Shown here: in pieces, positions 16,842 through 25,025 of the stretch | How positions within the stretch are numbered: the first letter of the stretch is position 1 | How the letters are laid out: each line of letters begins with the position of its first letter | Assembly: GCF_032397745.1 (NCBI RefSeq) | Contig: NZ_CP135921.1 | Coordinates: 6,312,501 to 6,376,500 of the forward strand | Direction of reading: 5' to 3' | DNA: 64,000 nucleotides | DNA from: Bradyrhizobium prioriisuperbiae | GTDB taxonomy: Bacteria > Pseudomonadota > Alphaproteobacteria > Rhizobiales > Xanthobacteraceae | Program-made: the position numbers and the translations under genes | The notes under the pieces: generated by a model | What the model was told of the DNA's origin: nothing | What the model saw: only the letters and a program-made list of their open reading frames with translations | Database searches by the model: none

Positions 16842-17588
16842 TCAGGGGTGAGCGGGCGCGCGAAAATCCAGGATGGTGCGGGCCGGATAGTCGTAGAACT
16901 TGCCGTTGTCGGTCCATGAGGGCAGGCACATCGGCACAATGAATTCGGCGACCTGCTCCGGCGTGTCGAGGGTCATCGGATCTTCGCCGGGCATGAGGCC
17001 GGCGCGCATCCGGGTGCGGATCGGTCCTGGGTTGAACAGATTGACGCGGAGCAGTGTCGACGCCACTTCGTTGGCCCAGACCCGTGCCAGGGTTTCGACG
17101 GCAGCTTTCGAGGTGGCGTAGGGACCGAGATAGGCGCGCGCTTTGTTGGCCGCGCCCGAGGTGACGAACACGGCGCGTCCGGCATCGGATTGCTTCAGTA
17201 GCGGCTCCATGCAGCGGACTAGCTGGAAGTTCGCGGTGACGTTGATCGCCATCACCTCGTTCCAGCCCTTGAGGTCGATGTGGCCGAGCGGCGAGGACGG
17301 ACCCAGGATGCCCGCATTGCCGATGAGGATGTCGAGCTTACCATGGCGCTCGTTCAGCGCCGCGCCGAGCCGGGCGATGCCGTCGGTATCCGTCATATTG
17401 AGCGGGACTAGTGTCGCACTGCCGCCGTCCTTGCGGATCTCGTCGTCGAGTTCTTCCAGCCCGCCGACGGTCCGGGCAACCGCTACGATATGTGCCCCGG
17501 CTCGCGCCAGGGCGCGGGCGGTGGCATGGCCGATCCCACGCGAGGCGCCTGTGATCAGAGCGATGCGATCCTGAAGCGGTTTTGCCAT
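16842..17588 (-). CDS. Short-chain dehydrogenase/reductase (SDR)
   Basis: A 248-residue classical SDR. The NAD(P)-binding TGASRGIGHATARALA (about residues 14-29), the structural NAGI (NAG at about 91) and the catalytic YATSK (Tyr and Lys about 160-164) with the upstream serine in FVTSGAANKA are all present. The residues ARTVGG after the second strand suggest NADP preference, which is weak evidence. The substrate is unknown. It is downstream of and co-directional with purF after 139 bases, but a functional link to purine synthesis is not implied. Confidence 0.9.
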   Translation of the reverse strand: MAKPLQDRIALITGASRGIGHATARALARAGAHIVAVARTVGGLEELDDEIRKDGGSATLVPLNMTDTDGIARLGAALNERHGKLDILIGNAGILGPSSPLGHIDLKGWNEVMAINVTANFQLVRCMEPLLKQSDAGRAVFVTSGAANKARAYLGPYATSKAAVETLARVWANEVASTLLRVNLFNPGPIRTRMRAGLMPGEDPMTLDTPEQVAEFIVPMCLPSWTDNGKFYDYPARTILDFRAPAHP

Positions 17589-17727
17589 GGCTGTTACTTG
17601 CCCCGTGATATCGAGCGACCGTCATGCCCGGCCTGCGCCGGAGCGTTCTGATGGGGGTTTTATAGACGCAGACGGCCGGGACAAGCCCGGCCGGCACGAA
17701 TATCGGGCCAAAAACGCCCGAAAGATC

Positions 17728-19269
17728 TCAGCTCGCTTCCGCCAGCAGCGACAGCTGCCGTGGGGTCGGCTCGGTCTGGTTCTGGTCGGTCAGCGGTGTC
17801 GGATAATCGCCGGTGAAATAATGATCGGTGAACTTCGGGTGCGCCGGGTCGCGGCCGGGCTCGCCCATGGCGCGGTACAGGCCGTCGACCGAGAGGAAGG
17901 CCAGGGTGTCGCAGCCGATCAACTCGCGCATTTCTTCGATGGTGTGGGTGGCCGCCAGCAGGTTGGCGCGGTCCGGCATGTCGATGCCGTAATAGTCCGG
18001 GTGCGTGATCGGCGGCGAGGCGATGCGGAAGTGCACTTCACGGGCGCCGGCGTCGCGCATCATCTTCACGATTTTCTTCGATGTGGTGCCGCGCACCAGC
18101 GAGTCGTCGATCAGGATGATGCGCTTGCCTTCGATCGCTGCGCGATTGGCGGAGTGCTTCATCCGTACGCCCAGTTCGCGGATGCTCTGGGTCGGCTGAA
18201 TGAAAGTACGCCCGACATAGTGGTTGCGGATGATGCCGAGTTCAAACGGCACCCCGGAATGCTGGCTGTAGCCGATCGCTGCCGGCACGCCGGAGTCCGG
18301 CACCGGGACGATGACGTCGCAATCGATGTGGCTTTCGCGCGCGAGCTCGGCGCCGATCGATTTGCGCACGTCGTAGACCGAGCGGCCACCGACGATCGAA
18401 TCCGGGCGCGAGAAATAAATGTACTCGAACATGCAGGGGCGGGCCGCCTGCGGCGGGAATGGCTTGTGGCTCTGCACGCCCTTCTCGTCGAACACGATCA
18501 CTTCGCCGTTTTCGATGTCGCGGATGTACTTGGCACCGATAATGTCGAGTGCGCAGGTTTCCGAGGCGAGGATAGGACAGCCGTCGAGCTCACCCAGCAC
18601 CAGCGGACGGATGCCAAGCGGGTCGCGCGCGCCGACCAGCTTCTTGTTGGTCAGCGCCACCAGGGAGTAGGCGCCTTCGATGGCGCGCAGCGACTCGATG
18701 AAACGATCGATGAAATGATTTCGCTTGGACTGTGCCACCAGATGCAGGATCACCTCGGTGTCGGTTGTCGACTGCATCATGGCACCGGCGCGCACCAGTT
18801 CGCGGCGCAGCGTCAGGCCATTTGTGAGGTTGCCATTGTGTCCAACGGCGAAACCGCCAGCATTCAGTTCGGCGAACAGCGGCTGTACATTGCGCAGGAT
18901 GGTTTCACCGGTGGTGGAATAACGCACATGGCCGACGGCGGACGTGCCGGGCAAGCGCTCGATGACTTCGCGGCGGGAAAACGTATCGCCGACCAGGCCG
19001 AGCCGGCGCTCGGAATGAAAGCGTGTGCCGTCGAATGCCACGATGCCTGCAGCTTCCTGGCCGCGGTGCTGGAGCGCGTGAAGGCCCAGCGCGGTGATTG
19101 CAGCGGCATCCGGATGCCCGAAAATGCCAAACACCCCGCATTCTTCGCGGAGCGTGTCGCCATCAAGATCCTTGTCGATGAGATCGGTCTGCAGGTCGGC
19201 TTGGTGAAGATCGGGCCTGTTGCGGCCTTTCAGGTGGGAGTCGCTGGAAGGGCCCTGCATCTCGTCCAT
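17728..19269 (-). CDS. purF: Amidophosphoribosyltransferase
   Basis: PurF makes 5-phosphoribosylamine from PRPP and glutamine, the first step of de novo purine synthesis. The 513-residue protein has an N-terminal Ntn glutaminase domain: the nucleophile is Cys44 in EECGVFGIFGHPDAA after a propeptide of 43 residues that would be removed. The C-terminal phosphoribosyltransferase domain shows the PRPP loop IILIDDSLVRGTTSKK. A propeptide and a conserved iron-sulfur-type cysteine arrangement are known from Bacillus-type enzymes. cvpA lies 20 bases upstream on the same strand, the conserved cvpA-purF arrangement. Confidence 0.96.
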   Translation of the reverse strand: MDEMQGPSSDSHLKGRNRPDLHQADLQTDLIDKDLDGDTLREECGVFGIFGHPDAAAITALGLHALQHRGQEAAGIVAFDGTRFHSERRLGLVGDTFSRREVIERLPGTSAVGHVRYSTTGETILRNVQPLFAELNAGGFAVGHNGNLTNGLTLRRELVRAGAMMQSTTDTEVILHLVAQSKRNHFIDRFIESLRAIEGAYSLVALTNKKLVGARDPLGIRPLVLGELDGCPILASETCALDIIGAKYIRDIENGEVIVFDEKGVQSHKPFPPQAARPCMFEYIYFSRPDSIVGGRSVYDVRKSIGAELARESHIDCDVIVPVPDSGVPAAIGYSQHSGVPFELGIIRNHYVGRTFIQPTQSIRELGVRMKHSANRAAIEGKRIILIDDSLVRGTTSKKIVKMMRDAGAREVHFRIASPPITHPDYYGIDMPDRANLLAATHTIEEMRELIGCDTLAFLSVDGLYRAMGEPGRDPAHPKFTDHYFTGDYPTPLTDQNQTEPTPRQLSLLAEAS

Positions 19270-19289
19270 TGCGCCACTCCTTGCTGGAC

Positions 19290-19943
19290 CTAGCGTCCAG
19301 CAGCTTTGCCGTCGATTAACTGTTTGAGCCCGTCGCGGGCAGATTTCGCGTAGCCACCGTCTGCTGCACCGGTGGACTTCGGGTCCGATTTGGGATCGGG
19401 AGCAGCATCGGTCTGCTGATCGTCGTCCGTTTTCTTCTTGAACCTCTTCAAGATGGTGTTTTCAGGGTCATCCGGCAAGAGCGACTTTACCCATTCCCCA
19501 GCGCCCTCCAGGACCGTCCGTGACTTTGCTGACCGGACCCAGTCCGGCTGCTGCTTTTCGGGAACCAGCCATGCGAAAAACAGGAACGCCACCACGATAA
19601 TCAACAGGCCGCGAGCCAGACCGAACAGGAAGCCGAGGGTGCGGTCCAGGGCGCCGATTCGCGAATCCAGGATCATGTCGGAGATGCGGACCGTGATGAT
19701 CGACACCACGATCAGGGTGCCTATGAACACGCCGGCGATCACGGCAATGGTCGCGACCGTATCGTTATTGAAATAGGTCTTGGCGGTGGGGAGCAGCTTG
19801 TTGAAGGTGTAGAGCGTGGTCACGGCAGCCGCGCCCCAGGCTGCGATGGAGAGGATTTCGCGCATGAAACCGCGAATCATCGCCAGCAGGCCCGACAACA
19901 GCATCACGGCGAGCACAATAATATCGAGAAGCGTTATCGGCAT
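19290..19943 (-). CDS. cvpA: CvpA family inner-membrane protein
   Basis: A 217-residue protein with four hydrophobic helices in the first 125 residues (ITLLDIIVLAVMLLSGLLAM, ILSIAAWGAAAVTTLY, ATIAVIAGVFIGTLIVVSII, GFLFGLARGLLIIVVAFLFF), matching the CvpA/colicin V production family, and a polar acidic and lysine-rich C-terminal tail. CvpA affects envelope homeostasis in several bacteria but its molecular function is unresolved. It directly precedes purF, as in many Proteobacteria, and probably shares its transcript. The 215 bases between it and radA contain no gene. Confidence 0.9.
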   Translation of the reverse strand: MPITLLDIIVLAVMLLSGLLAMIRGFMREILSIAAWGAAAVTTLYTFNKLLPTAKTYFNNDTVATIAVIAGVFIGTLIVVSIITVRISDMILDSRIGALDRTLGFLFGLARGLLIIVVAFLFFAWLVPEKQQPDWVRSAKSRTVLEGAGEWVKSLLPDDPENTILKRFKKKTDDDQQTDAAPDPKSDPKSTGAADGGYAKSARDGLKQLIDGKAAGR

Positions 19944-20158
19944 CGGCTGGTCAGGTCCGCTCTTCCATTCATCGTCAGCGAATCGGCTCCATGATCCCCA
20001 TCAGGAGACGGCGATATGGCATGCCCCGCAAGGCCGGGGAACCATCCCGGGCGCGCGATCCCAAGCATTTCGATCGAATGACGTTAATCGATCGTATTGG
20101 GGCGGCGTCCGTCCGCGCGGGTTGTATAGCCGCGTCGAACGCCAGCGTCATCCGTGGT

Positions 20159-21607
20159 CTATCCCTCGTCGCGGCGGAATTTGGCCGGTGTGGCATTTTT
20201 CCCAGCCGCTCCCGCGGGGCGCGGGGTGCCGCGGGACGCAATATCCGCGACCAGGCTGGTCAACGATCCGACCGCGTTCAGGATCAAGCCGGCATCATTG
20301 CCGTTAGCCTCGCCACGGCCGGTTTCCGGCACCACGGCGCGGCCGAAGCCCAGTTTGGCGGCTTCTTTTAGGCGGGCGGAGGCCTGGGCGACCGGCCGTA
20401 CCGCGCCGGAGAGCGAAATCTCGCCGAAATAAACAGCGTCCGTTGGCAGCGGCGCATTGGCCAACGAGGACACCAGGGCGGCGGCTGCGGCGAGATCGGC
20501 GGCAGGTTCCTGGATCCGCAGTCCGCCGGCGACATTGAGGTAGACGTCATAGCCGCCAAGCTTGACCCCGCAATGGGCCTCCAGCACCGCGAGCACCATG
20601 GAGAGCCGGCTCTGGTCCCAGCCGACCACGGCGCGGCGTGGGGTGCCGAGCGAGGTCGGCGCCACCAGCGCCTGCAATTCCACCAGCACCGGCCGGGTAC
20701 CCTCGATGCCCGCGAATACCGCAGTGCCCGGGCTGCCGAGATCGCGCTCCGACAGGAACAATTCAGACGGGTTGATCACCTCGCGCAGACCGAGCCCAGT
20801 CATCTCGAACACACCGATTTCGTCGGTCGGTCCAAAGCGATTTTTGACGGCGCGCAGGATGCGAAACTGCTGCGAGCCCTCGCCCTCGAACGACAGCACC
20901 GCATCGACCATGTGTTCGACCACGCGGGGGCCCGCGATCTGGCCATCCTTGGTGACATGGCCGACCAGGATCAGCGCGGCGCCGGATTTCTTCGCAAATC
21001 GAATCAGCGCCTGCGCCGACGCGCGGACCTGGGTCACAGTACCGGGCGCGGATTCCACAGTGTCGGTCCACATGGTCTGGATCGAATCGATCACGACAAG
21101 TCGGGGTGTTGCGCCCTCCGACAGCGTCGCGATAATGTCCTCGACCGAAGTCTCGGCCGCGAGCTGCACCGGCGCATCCGCAAGCTCCAGCCGTGCGGCG
21201 CGTAGCCGTACCTGGGCAACAGCTTCTTCGCCCGAGATATAGACCGAGCGATGGCCGGCGCGCGCCATCAGACTGGAGGCCTGGGTCAACAGCGTCGATT
21301 TGCCGATCCCGGGATCGCCGCCGACCAGCAACACCGAGCCGCGCACAAAACCGCCGCCGGTGACGCGATCGAGTTCGGTCAGGCCGGAGGGCAGGCGGGG
21401 GGCGTCGCGACTTTCGCCGGTCAGGCTTTCCAGCGCAAAGGCACGGCCCTTGCGCTTGGGGCGAATGCTGGCCGGCATGGTGGTGACGCCGGTAGTGTCC
21501 TCCTCGACCAGTGTGTTCCACTCGCCGCACGACTCGCACTTGCCCTGCCAGCGGTTGTAGGCCGTGCCGCAGTTCTGGCAGACGAAAGAGAGCGTGTTCT
21601 TGGCCAT
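20159..21607 (-). CDS. radA: DNA repair protein RadA (Sms)
   Basis: RadA is a RecA-like hexameric helicase that drives branch migration in recombination. The 482-residue protein has the N-terminal C4 zinc finger CQNCGTAYNRWQGKCESCG (residues 10-28), a Walker A GDPGIGKSTL (about 97), the RadA-specific KNRFG motif (in AVKNRFGPTDEIG), and a C-terminal Lon-like domain. The length is about 20 residues above the E. coli protein, mainly at the C-terminus (GTPRPAGAAGKNATPAKF). It follows the TauE-like gene by 19 bases on the same strand. Confidence 0.95.
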   Translation of the reverse strand: MAKNTLSFVCQNCGTAYNRWQGKCESCGEWNTLVEEDTTGVTTMPASIRPKRKGRAFALESLTGESRDAPRLPSGLTELDRVTGGGFVRGSVLLVGGDPGIGKSTLLTQASSLMARAGHRSVYISGEEAVAQVRLRAARLELADAPVQLAAETSVEDIIATLSEGATPRLVVIDSIQTMWTDTVESAPGTVTQVRASAQALIRFAKKSGAALILVGHVTKDGQIAGPRVVEHMVDAVLSFEGEGSQQFRILRAVKNRFGPTDEIGVFEMTGLGLREVINPSELFLSERDLGSPGTAVFAGIEGTRPVLVELQALVAPTSLGTPRRAVVGWDQSRLSMVLAVLEAHCGVKLGGYDVYLNVAGGLRIQEPAADLAAAAALVSSLANAPLPTDAVYFGEISLSGAVRPVAQASARLKEAAKLGFGRAVVPETGRGEANGNDAGLILNAVGSLTSLVADIASRGTPRPAGAAGKNATPAKFRRDEG

Positions 21608-21626
21608 CGGGGAGCAGGACTCGAAG

Positions 21627-22358
21627 TTAGGCGTGTGTCGCGTTCCATAGCATGGAAAGGCCGGACAGGATCATCAAACCGTCCATCACCAGCTGGAACG
21701 ATCCCGGGTCTATTTTCAGCACGAAGCGTTTTGCGATGAACGCGCCAGCCATCAGCGAGGAGCCCGCGATCAGGCCCTTCACCAGCGTATCGGTCGGCAG
21801 CGCGCCGAAGCGCTGGAAGGTCAGCGTCTTGCTGACATAGATCACGAGAGAACTCGCGGCTTCGGTGGCGAGGAAAGGCCCCTTCGCAAGGCCGTAAGCG
21901 AGAAACAGCGGCACGCTCAATGGTCCGGTGGAGACCACGATCCCGGTCAGGTAGCCGATGATCGCTCCGCCAATGGCCAGATGAATCAGCGACGCCTTGA
22001 GCTCGTGCCGCGCCATCCAGTGCCGCACCGGGACCATTGCGATCAGGAACAGTCCGATGCTGATATCGACAAGATGCGAGGGCAGCACCAGCAACGTCCG
22101 CGCCCCCAGAACGGCCGCAGGAATCGCCGGCAGCGCATAGGCCGCGCAAGCGCGCCAGTCGACGTCTCGCCACCACGCCAGAATGCGCGAGAGATTGGCC
22201 ATGATGGCGGCGACCGCCATGATCGGCACCGCTTCCTTCGGTCCGAATTCGTAGACGAGCACCGGCACCAGCATGATCGACGAGCCGGTGCCGACAATGC
22301 CGCTGATGGTGCCGGCCACAAGGCCGACTGCCAGCACGAACAGGAAAGCGAGGAGCAT
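21627..22358 (-). CDS. TauE/SafE family sulfite/anion exporter-like permease
   Basis: A 243-residue inner-membrane protein with about eight hydrophobic helices. The opening AVGLVAGTISGIVGTGSSIMLVPVLVYEFGP (in parts: GTISGIVGTGSSIMLVP) is the TauE/SafE (DUF81) signature, and a second copy of the repeat starts near IGYLTGIVVSTGPLSVPLFL. Members export sulfoacetate, sulfite or other organosulfur anions, but many have unknown substrates. It is between the DAHP synthase and radA genes with short gaps (101 and 19 bases). Confidence 0.88.
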   Translation of the reverse strand: MLLAFLFVLAVGLVAGTISGIVGTGSSIMLVPVLVYEFGPKEAVPIMAVAAIMANLSRILAWWRDVDWRACAAYALPAIPAAVLGARTLLVLPSHLVDISIGLFLIAMVPVRHWMARHELKASLIHLAIGGAIIGYLTGIVVSTGPLSVPLFLAYGLAKGPFLATEAASSLVIYVSKTLTFQRFGALPTDTLVKGLIAGSSLMAGAFIAKRFVLKIDPGSFQLVMDGLMILSGLSMLWNATHA

Positions 22359-22459
22359 GGCCGATCGTGATGTGATGGAGAGCTAGTGGCTGCAGAAAAT
22401 CGTCAACGCGGCTGATTCTCAAGCAGAGAACCGCCGCGTCAACCGATCGGTGCCCGGCC

Positions 22460-23542
22460 TCAGGCTCCGACCTTCACCGCATTGCGATTGGCGATCCGGC
22501 GCTGCTCGATGGCAATGGCCAGCCGCTTCAGCACCACGACGGTTTCATCCCAATCGATACAGCCGTCGGTGATGCTCTGGCCGTAGGTGAGGGGTTTACC
22601 ATCTTCCTGGTCCTGACGTCCCGCGACGAGATTGCTCTCGATCATCACGCCGATGATGCGGTTGTCGCCGGCCGCGACTTGTTCGGCGATGTCTTCGACC
22701 ACCAGCGTTTGCCGCTCCGGTTTCTTGGAGCTGTTGGCGTGGCTGGCGTCGATCATCACCAGCGGTGCGAGACCGGACTTGGCGATCTCCGTGCAGGCTG
22801 CAGCAACGCTCTCCGCACCATAGTTCGGTGTCTTGCCGCCGCGCAGGATGACGTGGCAGTCCCCGTTGCCCGTTGTCGAAGCGATGGCTGAGCGGCCATC
22901 CTTGGTCACCGCCATGAAATGATGCGGCTGCGAGGCCGACTTCACGGCGTCCACCGCAATACGGACATTGCCGTCGGTGCCGTTCTTGAATCCGACGGGG
23001 CAACTCAGGCCGGATGCGAGTTCGCGATGGATCTGGCTTTCCGTGGTGCGTGCTCCGATCGCGCCCCAGGCGACGAGGTCGGCGATGTATTGCGGCGTCG
23101 TCATGTCGAGGAATTCGCAGGCTGCCGGCAGACCGAGGTTGTTGATATCGAGCAGCACCTTGCGGGCGACGCGCAGGCCCTTGTCGATCTGGAAGCTGCC
23201 GTCGAGATCGGGGTCGTTGATGAGACCCTTCCAGCCCACCGTGGTGCGCGGCTTCTCGAAATAGACCCGCATGATGATGTCGAGCGAGGAACCGAGGCTT
23301 TGGCGCAGCTCGACCAGGCGCGATGCGTAGTCGAGCGCGGCTGCGGGATCATGGATCGAACAGGGACCAACCACGACCGCGAGACGATCGTCGTGTCCCT
23401 GCAGGATGGCGTGGAAGGCATTGCGGGCGTCGGACACCACGCGGGTGGCCTCCAGCGTGCGCGGATGCTCGTGCACGACCTCCGCCGGGGTGGTCAGTGC
23501 CTTGATTTCACGAATGCGAAGATCGTCGGTGGTGCTTAACAT
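22460..23542 (-). CDS. aroG: 3-deoxy-7-phosphoheptulonate synthase, class I (AroF/G/H type)
   Basis: DAHP synthase condenses phosphoenolpyruvate and erythrose 4-phosphate, the entry to the shikimate pathway. The 360-residue protein is a class I-alpha enzyme: signatures are VVVGPCSIHDPAAALDYA (about residue 56), RVYFEKPRTTVGWKGLINDP (Arg and Lys ligands for PEP), GARTTESQIHRELASGLSCPVG (GARTTESQIHRE, GLSCPVGFKNGTDG) and MIDASHANSSKKPERQ with the metal-binding His. ATG 23542 follows AAGGGA at good spacing. Its leader carries a complete attenuator (23582-23719). That regulation is expected to respond to aromatic amino acids; whether the enzyme itself is also feedback-inhibited cannot be told. 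Confidence 0.96.
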   Translation of the reverse strand: MLSTTDDLRIREIKALTTPAEVVHEHPRTLEATRVVSDARNAFHAILQGHDDRLAVVVGPCSIHDPAAALDYASRLVELRQSLGSSLDIIMRVYFEKPRTTVGWKGLINDPDLDGSFQIDKGLRVARKVLLDINNLGLPAACEFLDMTTPQYIADLVAWGAIGARTTESQIHRELASGLSCPVGFKNGTDGNVRIAVDAVKSASQPHHFMAVTKDGRSAIASTTGNGDCHVILRGGKTPNYGAESVAAACTEIAKSGLAPLVMIDASHANSSKKPERQTLVVEDIAEQVAAGDNRIIGVMIESNLVAGRQDQEDGKPLTYGQSITDGCIDWDETVVVLKRLAIAIEQRRIANRNAVKVGA

Positions 23543-23581
23543 GGCCTGGGTTCCCTTGATGGGTTTCCCGGCTGACGGCAC

Positions 23582-23609
23582 AAAAAAACCGCCAGTCGGA
23601 CTGGCGGTT
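23582..23609 (-). terminator. Attenuator terminator in the aroG leader
   Basis: On the minus strand AACCGCCAGT (23609-23600) and ACTGGCGGTT (23596-23587) form a perfect 10-bp stem with a 3-base CCG loop, followed by a U run (23588-23582). It sits inside the 5' leader, 40 bases before the aroG start, so it would prevent expression unless disrupted. Its 5' arm CCGCCAG (23607-23601) is exactly complementary to CTGGCGG (23665-23659) inside the leader ORF, giving an alternative antiterminator. Confidence 0.9.
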
Positions 23610-23635
23610 GTTCGGGACTTGATTTGCTTCAATCT

Positions 23636-23719
23636 TCAGATCGAGCGCACCCCTACCTCCGCCAGCAGCCTGGGAAAGCTAAAATACCAATAAAAGCTGG
23701 GGGCGGATGCGAAGGTCAT
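23636..23719 (-). CDS. Aromatic-rich leader peptide of aroG
   Basis: A 27-codon ORF (ATG 23719 to TGA 23636) lies directly upstream of the terminator. Codons 8-15 read Ser-Phe-Tyr-Trp-Tyr-Phe-Ser-Phe (23698-23675), so six of eight consecutive codons are aromatic and all three aromatic amino acids are represented. Just upstream, CCAGC (23700-23696) can pair with GCTGG (23666-23662), which overlaps the antiterminator segment CTGGCGG. A ribosome stalled in the run would mask the first partner and free the second to block the terminator. An in-frame ATG at 23728 exists but overlaps the predicted -10 box, so ATG 23719 is preferred. No Shine-Dalgarno is visible, consistent with a leaderless start. 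Confidence 0.85.
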   Translation of the reverse strand: MTFASAPSFYWYFSFPRLLAEVGVRSI

Positions 23720-23725
23720 GGCGTG

Positions 23726-23754
23726 CATATAGTCGCGCGGTGGCCGTTTGTCAC
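23726..23754 (-). promoter_or_regulatory. Putative promoter of the aroG attenuator transcript
   Basis: On the minus strand GTGACA (23754-23749) resembles a -35 box and TATATG (23731-23726) a -10 box, with a 17-base spacer. The expected transcription start is six or seven bases beyond the -10 box, at or next to A23719, the first base of the leader ORF. This would make the leader peptide leaderless. The assignment is by consensus only. Confidence 0.55.
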
Positions 23755-23911
23755 GGGTCTTTTGCGCCTCGTGCGGGGATTGCGTGCGAGCGTGACCGGG
23801 GCGCCACGCCGGGCGTTCCCGCGGCGGCTGCAATAGCTTAGGCTGACTGGATTAACAACGACCGCGCGGCACGGCCTTGGCCGGCTCAGCGCGGCAAAGG
23901 GAGTGATATCG

Positions 23912-24988
23912 ATGAGATGGATTGCCACGTTGTCCGGGCTGCTGTTCGTAACCACGGCCTATGCGGCCGATGTGCCGAAATTCAAGGTCGACCCGTTCTG
24001 GCCGAAACCGCTTCCCAACAACTGGATCATGGGGCAGGCCGCCGGTGTCGCGGTGGACGGACAGGACCACATCTGGGTGGTGCAGCGTCCGCGCACGCTG
24101 ACGGATGACGAGAAGGCGGCCTCGCTCAAGCCGCCAACCAGCAAGTGCTGCGTGGCCGCGCCGCCGGTGATGGAGTTCGACCAGGACGGCAACCTGCTGA
24201 AGGCCTGGGGCGGGAAGGGCGATGGTTATGACTGGCCTGAAAACGAGCACGGCATCTACATCGACGCGAAGGGATTTGTCTGGCTGGCCGGCAATGGTGC
24301 GCGCGATGGGCAGATCCTCAAATTTACCAAAGACGGCAAGTTCGTGATGCAGATCGGCAAGCTCGGTGATCAGACCAACAGTGTGGACACTGCGAGGCTT
24401 GGCAAGCCGGCGAACATCACGGTCGACGCCGCGGCAAACGAACTCTACGTCGCCGACGGGTATTACAACCACCGTGTCATCGTGTTCGATGCAGACACCG
24501 GTGCGTTCAAACGGATGTGGGGCGCCTACGGCAAGCCGCCGACCGATGAGAAAGTGCCCGCTTACGATCCCGCGGCTGCGCCCTCGCAGCAGTTCGGCAA
24601 CCCGGTGCATTGCGTGCGCATCGCCAAGGACGGCCTGGTCTATGTCTGCGACCGCATGAACGATCGCATCCAGGTATTCCGCAAGGACGGCACGTTCGTG
24701 AAGGAGATGTTCGTCGAGAAGAATACGCTCGCCAACGGATCGGTCTGGGATCTGGAGATCTGGAATGATGCCAACCAGACCTTCCTGATCAATGCCGATG
24801 GCGCCAACAACGAGGTACGGACGTTGCTGCGCGACAATGGCGAGATCGTCGGGCGTTTCGGCCGCAATGGCCGCATGGCGGGCGAGTTCCACTGGGTGCA
24901 CAATCTGGCGATGGACTCCAAGGGCAATCTCTTCACCACGGAGGTCGATACCGGCAAGCGCGCGCAGAAATTTGTGGTTCAGCCCTGA
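23912..24988 (+). CDS. Secreted six-bladed beta-propeller (NHL repeat) protein, copy 2
   Basis: A 358-residue secreted NHL propeller, paralogous to the product of 15553-16728. The signal peptide is MRWIATLSGLLFVTTAYA, cleaved before ADVPKFKVDPFWPKPLPNNW; the same WPKPLPNNWI..GQ opening occurs in copy 1. Blades include GVAVDGQDHIWVVQRP, HGIYIDAKGFVWLAGN, ELYVADGYYNHRVIVFDA and LVYVCDRMNDRIQVF, with the shared vicinal cysteines in TSKCCVAAPPVMEFD. ATG 23912 is chosen over GTG 23903 because AAGGGAG lies 8 bases before it. It is transcribed divergently from the aroG leader. The function is unknown. Confidence 0.86.
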   Translation: MRWIATLSGLLFVTTAYAADVPKFKVDPFWPKPLPNNWIMGQAAGVAVDGQDHIWVVQRPRTLTDDEKAASLKPPTSKCCVAAPPVMEFDQDGNLLKAWGGKGDGYDWPENEHGIYIDAKGFVWLAGNGARDGQILKFTKDGKFVMQIGKLGDQTNSVDTARLGKPANITVDAAANELYVADGYYNHRVIVFDADTGAFKRMWGAYGKPPTDEKVPAYDPAAAPSQQFGNPVHCVRIAKDGLVYVCDRMNDRIQVFRKDGTFVKEMFVEKNTLANGSVWDLEIWNDANQTFLINADGANNEVRTLLRDNGEIVGRFGRNGRMAGEFHWVHNLAMDSKGNLFTTEVDTGKRAQKFVVQP

Positions 24989-25025
24989 AGGGCCGATGAT
25001 GATTGCGTGATTTATCGCGGTGGCG

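Noticed and set aside
17587..19293. A 568-codon plus-strand frame over purF
   Set aside because: Antisense to a clear purF with all catalytic motifs; His- and Arg-rich composition is typical of a shadow frame.
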